This document shows positions 5,737 to 6,479 of a stretch of 6,479 bases of DNA, one piece after another (the first letter of the stretch is position 1; each line of letters begins with the position of its first letter). The notes below the pieces were generated by a model that ran no database searches, was not told where the DNA came from, and saw only the letters and a list, made by a program, of their open reading frames with translations. Origin of the DNA: Amylibacter sp. (GTDB taxonomy: Bacteria; Pseudomonadota; Alphaproteobacteria; Rhodobacterales; Rhodobacteraceae); contig DAOUQS010000119.1 of assembly GCA_030625465.1 (NCBI GenBank), positions 1 to 6,479 of the forward strand, read 5' to 3'. A program made the translations under genes and the position numbers.

Positions 5737-6479
5737 ATGTTAGATCAGACCTTGAACCAGCCCGTTTTGCCGCCCGAAATTGACCGCCGGCGCACCTTTG
5801 CCATCATCAGCCACCCTGATGCGGGCAAGACCACATTGACGGAAAAATTCCTGCTTTATGGCGGTGCTATCCAGATGGCAGGACAAGTCCGCGCCAAGGG
5901 TGAAGCACGACGCACGCGATCTGATTTCATGCAGATGGAAAAGGATCGCGGCATATCCGTATCGGCCTCTGCCATGTCGTTTGAATATAAGGATTACTGG
6001 TTCAATCTGGTGGACACACCGGGCCACGCGGATTTCTCGGAAGATACCTACCGCACACTAACGGCCGTAGACGCCGCCGTGATGGTTATTGATGGCGCCA
6101 AAGGTATTGAAAGCCAGACGCAAAAACTGTTTGAGGTGTGCCGTATGCGCAACATGCCGATCCTGACTTTTTGTAATAAAATGGATCGCGAAAGCCGTGA
6201 TACTTTTGAAATTATTGATGAAATTCAGGAAAATCTGGCGATAGATGTATCCCCCGCCAGCTGGCCCATCGGTGTGGGCCGTGATTTTATAGGCTGTTAC
6301 GATATGCTGAACGACCGTCTTGAATTGATGGATCGTGCCGACCGTAATGTGGTCTCGGAAAGTATCCAGATCAACGGTCTGGATGACCCCAAACTGGCCG
6401 AACATATCCCCGCAGAGCTGCTGGAAAAACTGCTGGAAGAGGTCGAAATGGCCCGAGAACTGCTGCCGGCACTTGATCA
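5737..6479 (+). CDS. prfC: Peptide chain release factor 3 (RF3), N-terminal part (cut by window edge)
   Basis: RF3 is a translational GTPase that drives RF1/RF2 off the ribosome after peptide release. The first 247 of roughly 530 expected residues are present. They carry the whole G domain: P-loop SHPDAGKTT (25-33), the RGISVSASAM switch segment (71-80) after the RF3-type RRTRSDFMQMEKD, G3 DTPGH (93-97) and G4 NKMD (147-150). SPASWPIG (172-179) follows. SHPDAGKTTLTEK and DFMQMEKDRGISV separate RF3 from EF-G, whose P-loop region reads AHIDAGKTT. An in-frame TGA at 5728-5730 makes 5737 the earliest possible start, and residues 11-20 (LPPEIDRRRT) directly precede the P-loop strand as expected. 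The frame is open to the right edge. It is transcribed divergently from the SDR gene under its own candidate promoter, with no visible ribosome-binding site. Confidence 0.96.
   Translation, partial: MLDQTLNQPVLPPEIDRRRTFAIISHPDAGKTTLTEKFLLYGGAIQMAGQVRAKGEARRTRSDFMQMEKDRGISVSASAMSFEYKDYWFNLVDTPGHADFSEDTYRTLTAVDAAVMVIDGAKGIESQTQKLFEVCRMRNMPILTFCNKMDRESRDTFEIIDEIQENLAIDVSPASWPIGVGRDFIGCYDMLNDRLELMDRADRNVVSESIQINGLDDPKLAEHIPAELLEKLLEEVEMARELLPALD

Noticed and set aside
5740..6405. Minus-strand ORFs opposite prfC
   Set aside because: They are shadows of a well-conserved GTPase gene and show no family motif or initiation signal.

Overview
The window reads as ordinary chromosomal DNA from an alphaproteobacterium of moderate G+C, roughly half by eye. 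The evidence is a clustered tatABC locus with alphaproteobacterial-looking TatC and TatA (FGRGK and LMGEVGKG motifs), a DUF815 ATPase overlapping the end of tatC, and an RF3 gene. I cannot name a genus. I found no mobile element, CRISPR array, tRNA or rRNA.

Layout: from about 5383 down to 1 everything is on the minus strand. In transcription order this is an atypical short-chain dehydrogenase/reductase (4607-5383), a sodium:solute symporter (3106-4512), an FbpC-like ABC-transporter ATPase without its permease (1962-3035), tatA (1570-1818), tatB (1014-1538), tatC (169-1017) and the start of a DUF815 ATPase gene cut by the left edge (1-176). From 5737 to the right edge, divergently on the plus strand, lies the first 247 codons of prfC (release factor 3). 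The only gene-poor stretch is the 353-base divergent spacer 5384-5736, which holds a strong G/C palindrome and two candidate promoters.

How the genes relate: tatA, tatB and tatC supply a complete twin-arginine translocase for exporting folded proteins. They are tightly packed (31-base gap, 4-base overlap, then an 8-base overlap into DUF815), so translational coupling is likely. The SDR, symporter and ABC ATPase are co-directional but separated by 67-94 bases, and share no pathway I can demonstrate. prfC is an independent translation-termination gene.

I see no new multi-gene system. The points most worth checking are the oppositely charged cytoplasmic tails of TatB (23 Lys in the last 61 residues, Lys pairs every five residues) and TatC (eleven-residue acidic end); alternative hairpins over the tatB ribosome-binding site; the SDR with Ser/Arg where Tyr/Lys should be; a possibly leaderless prfC; and a small minus-strand ORF followed by a terminator-like palindrome in the divergent spacer.
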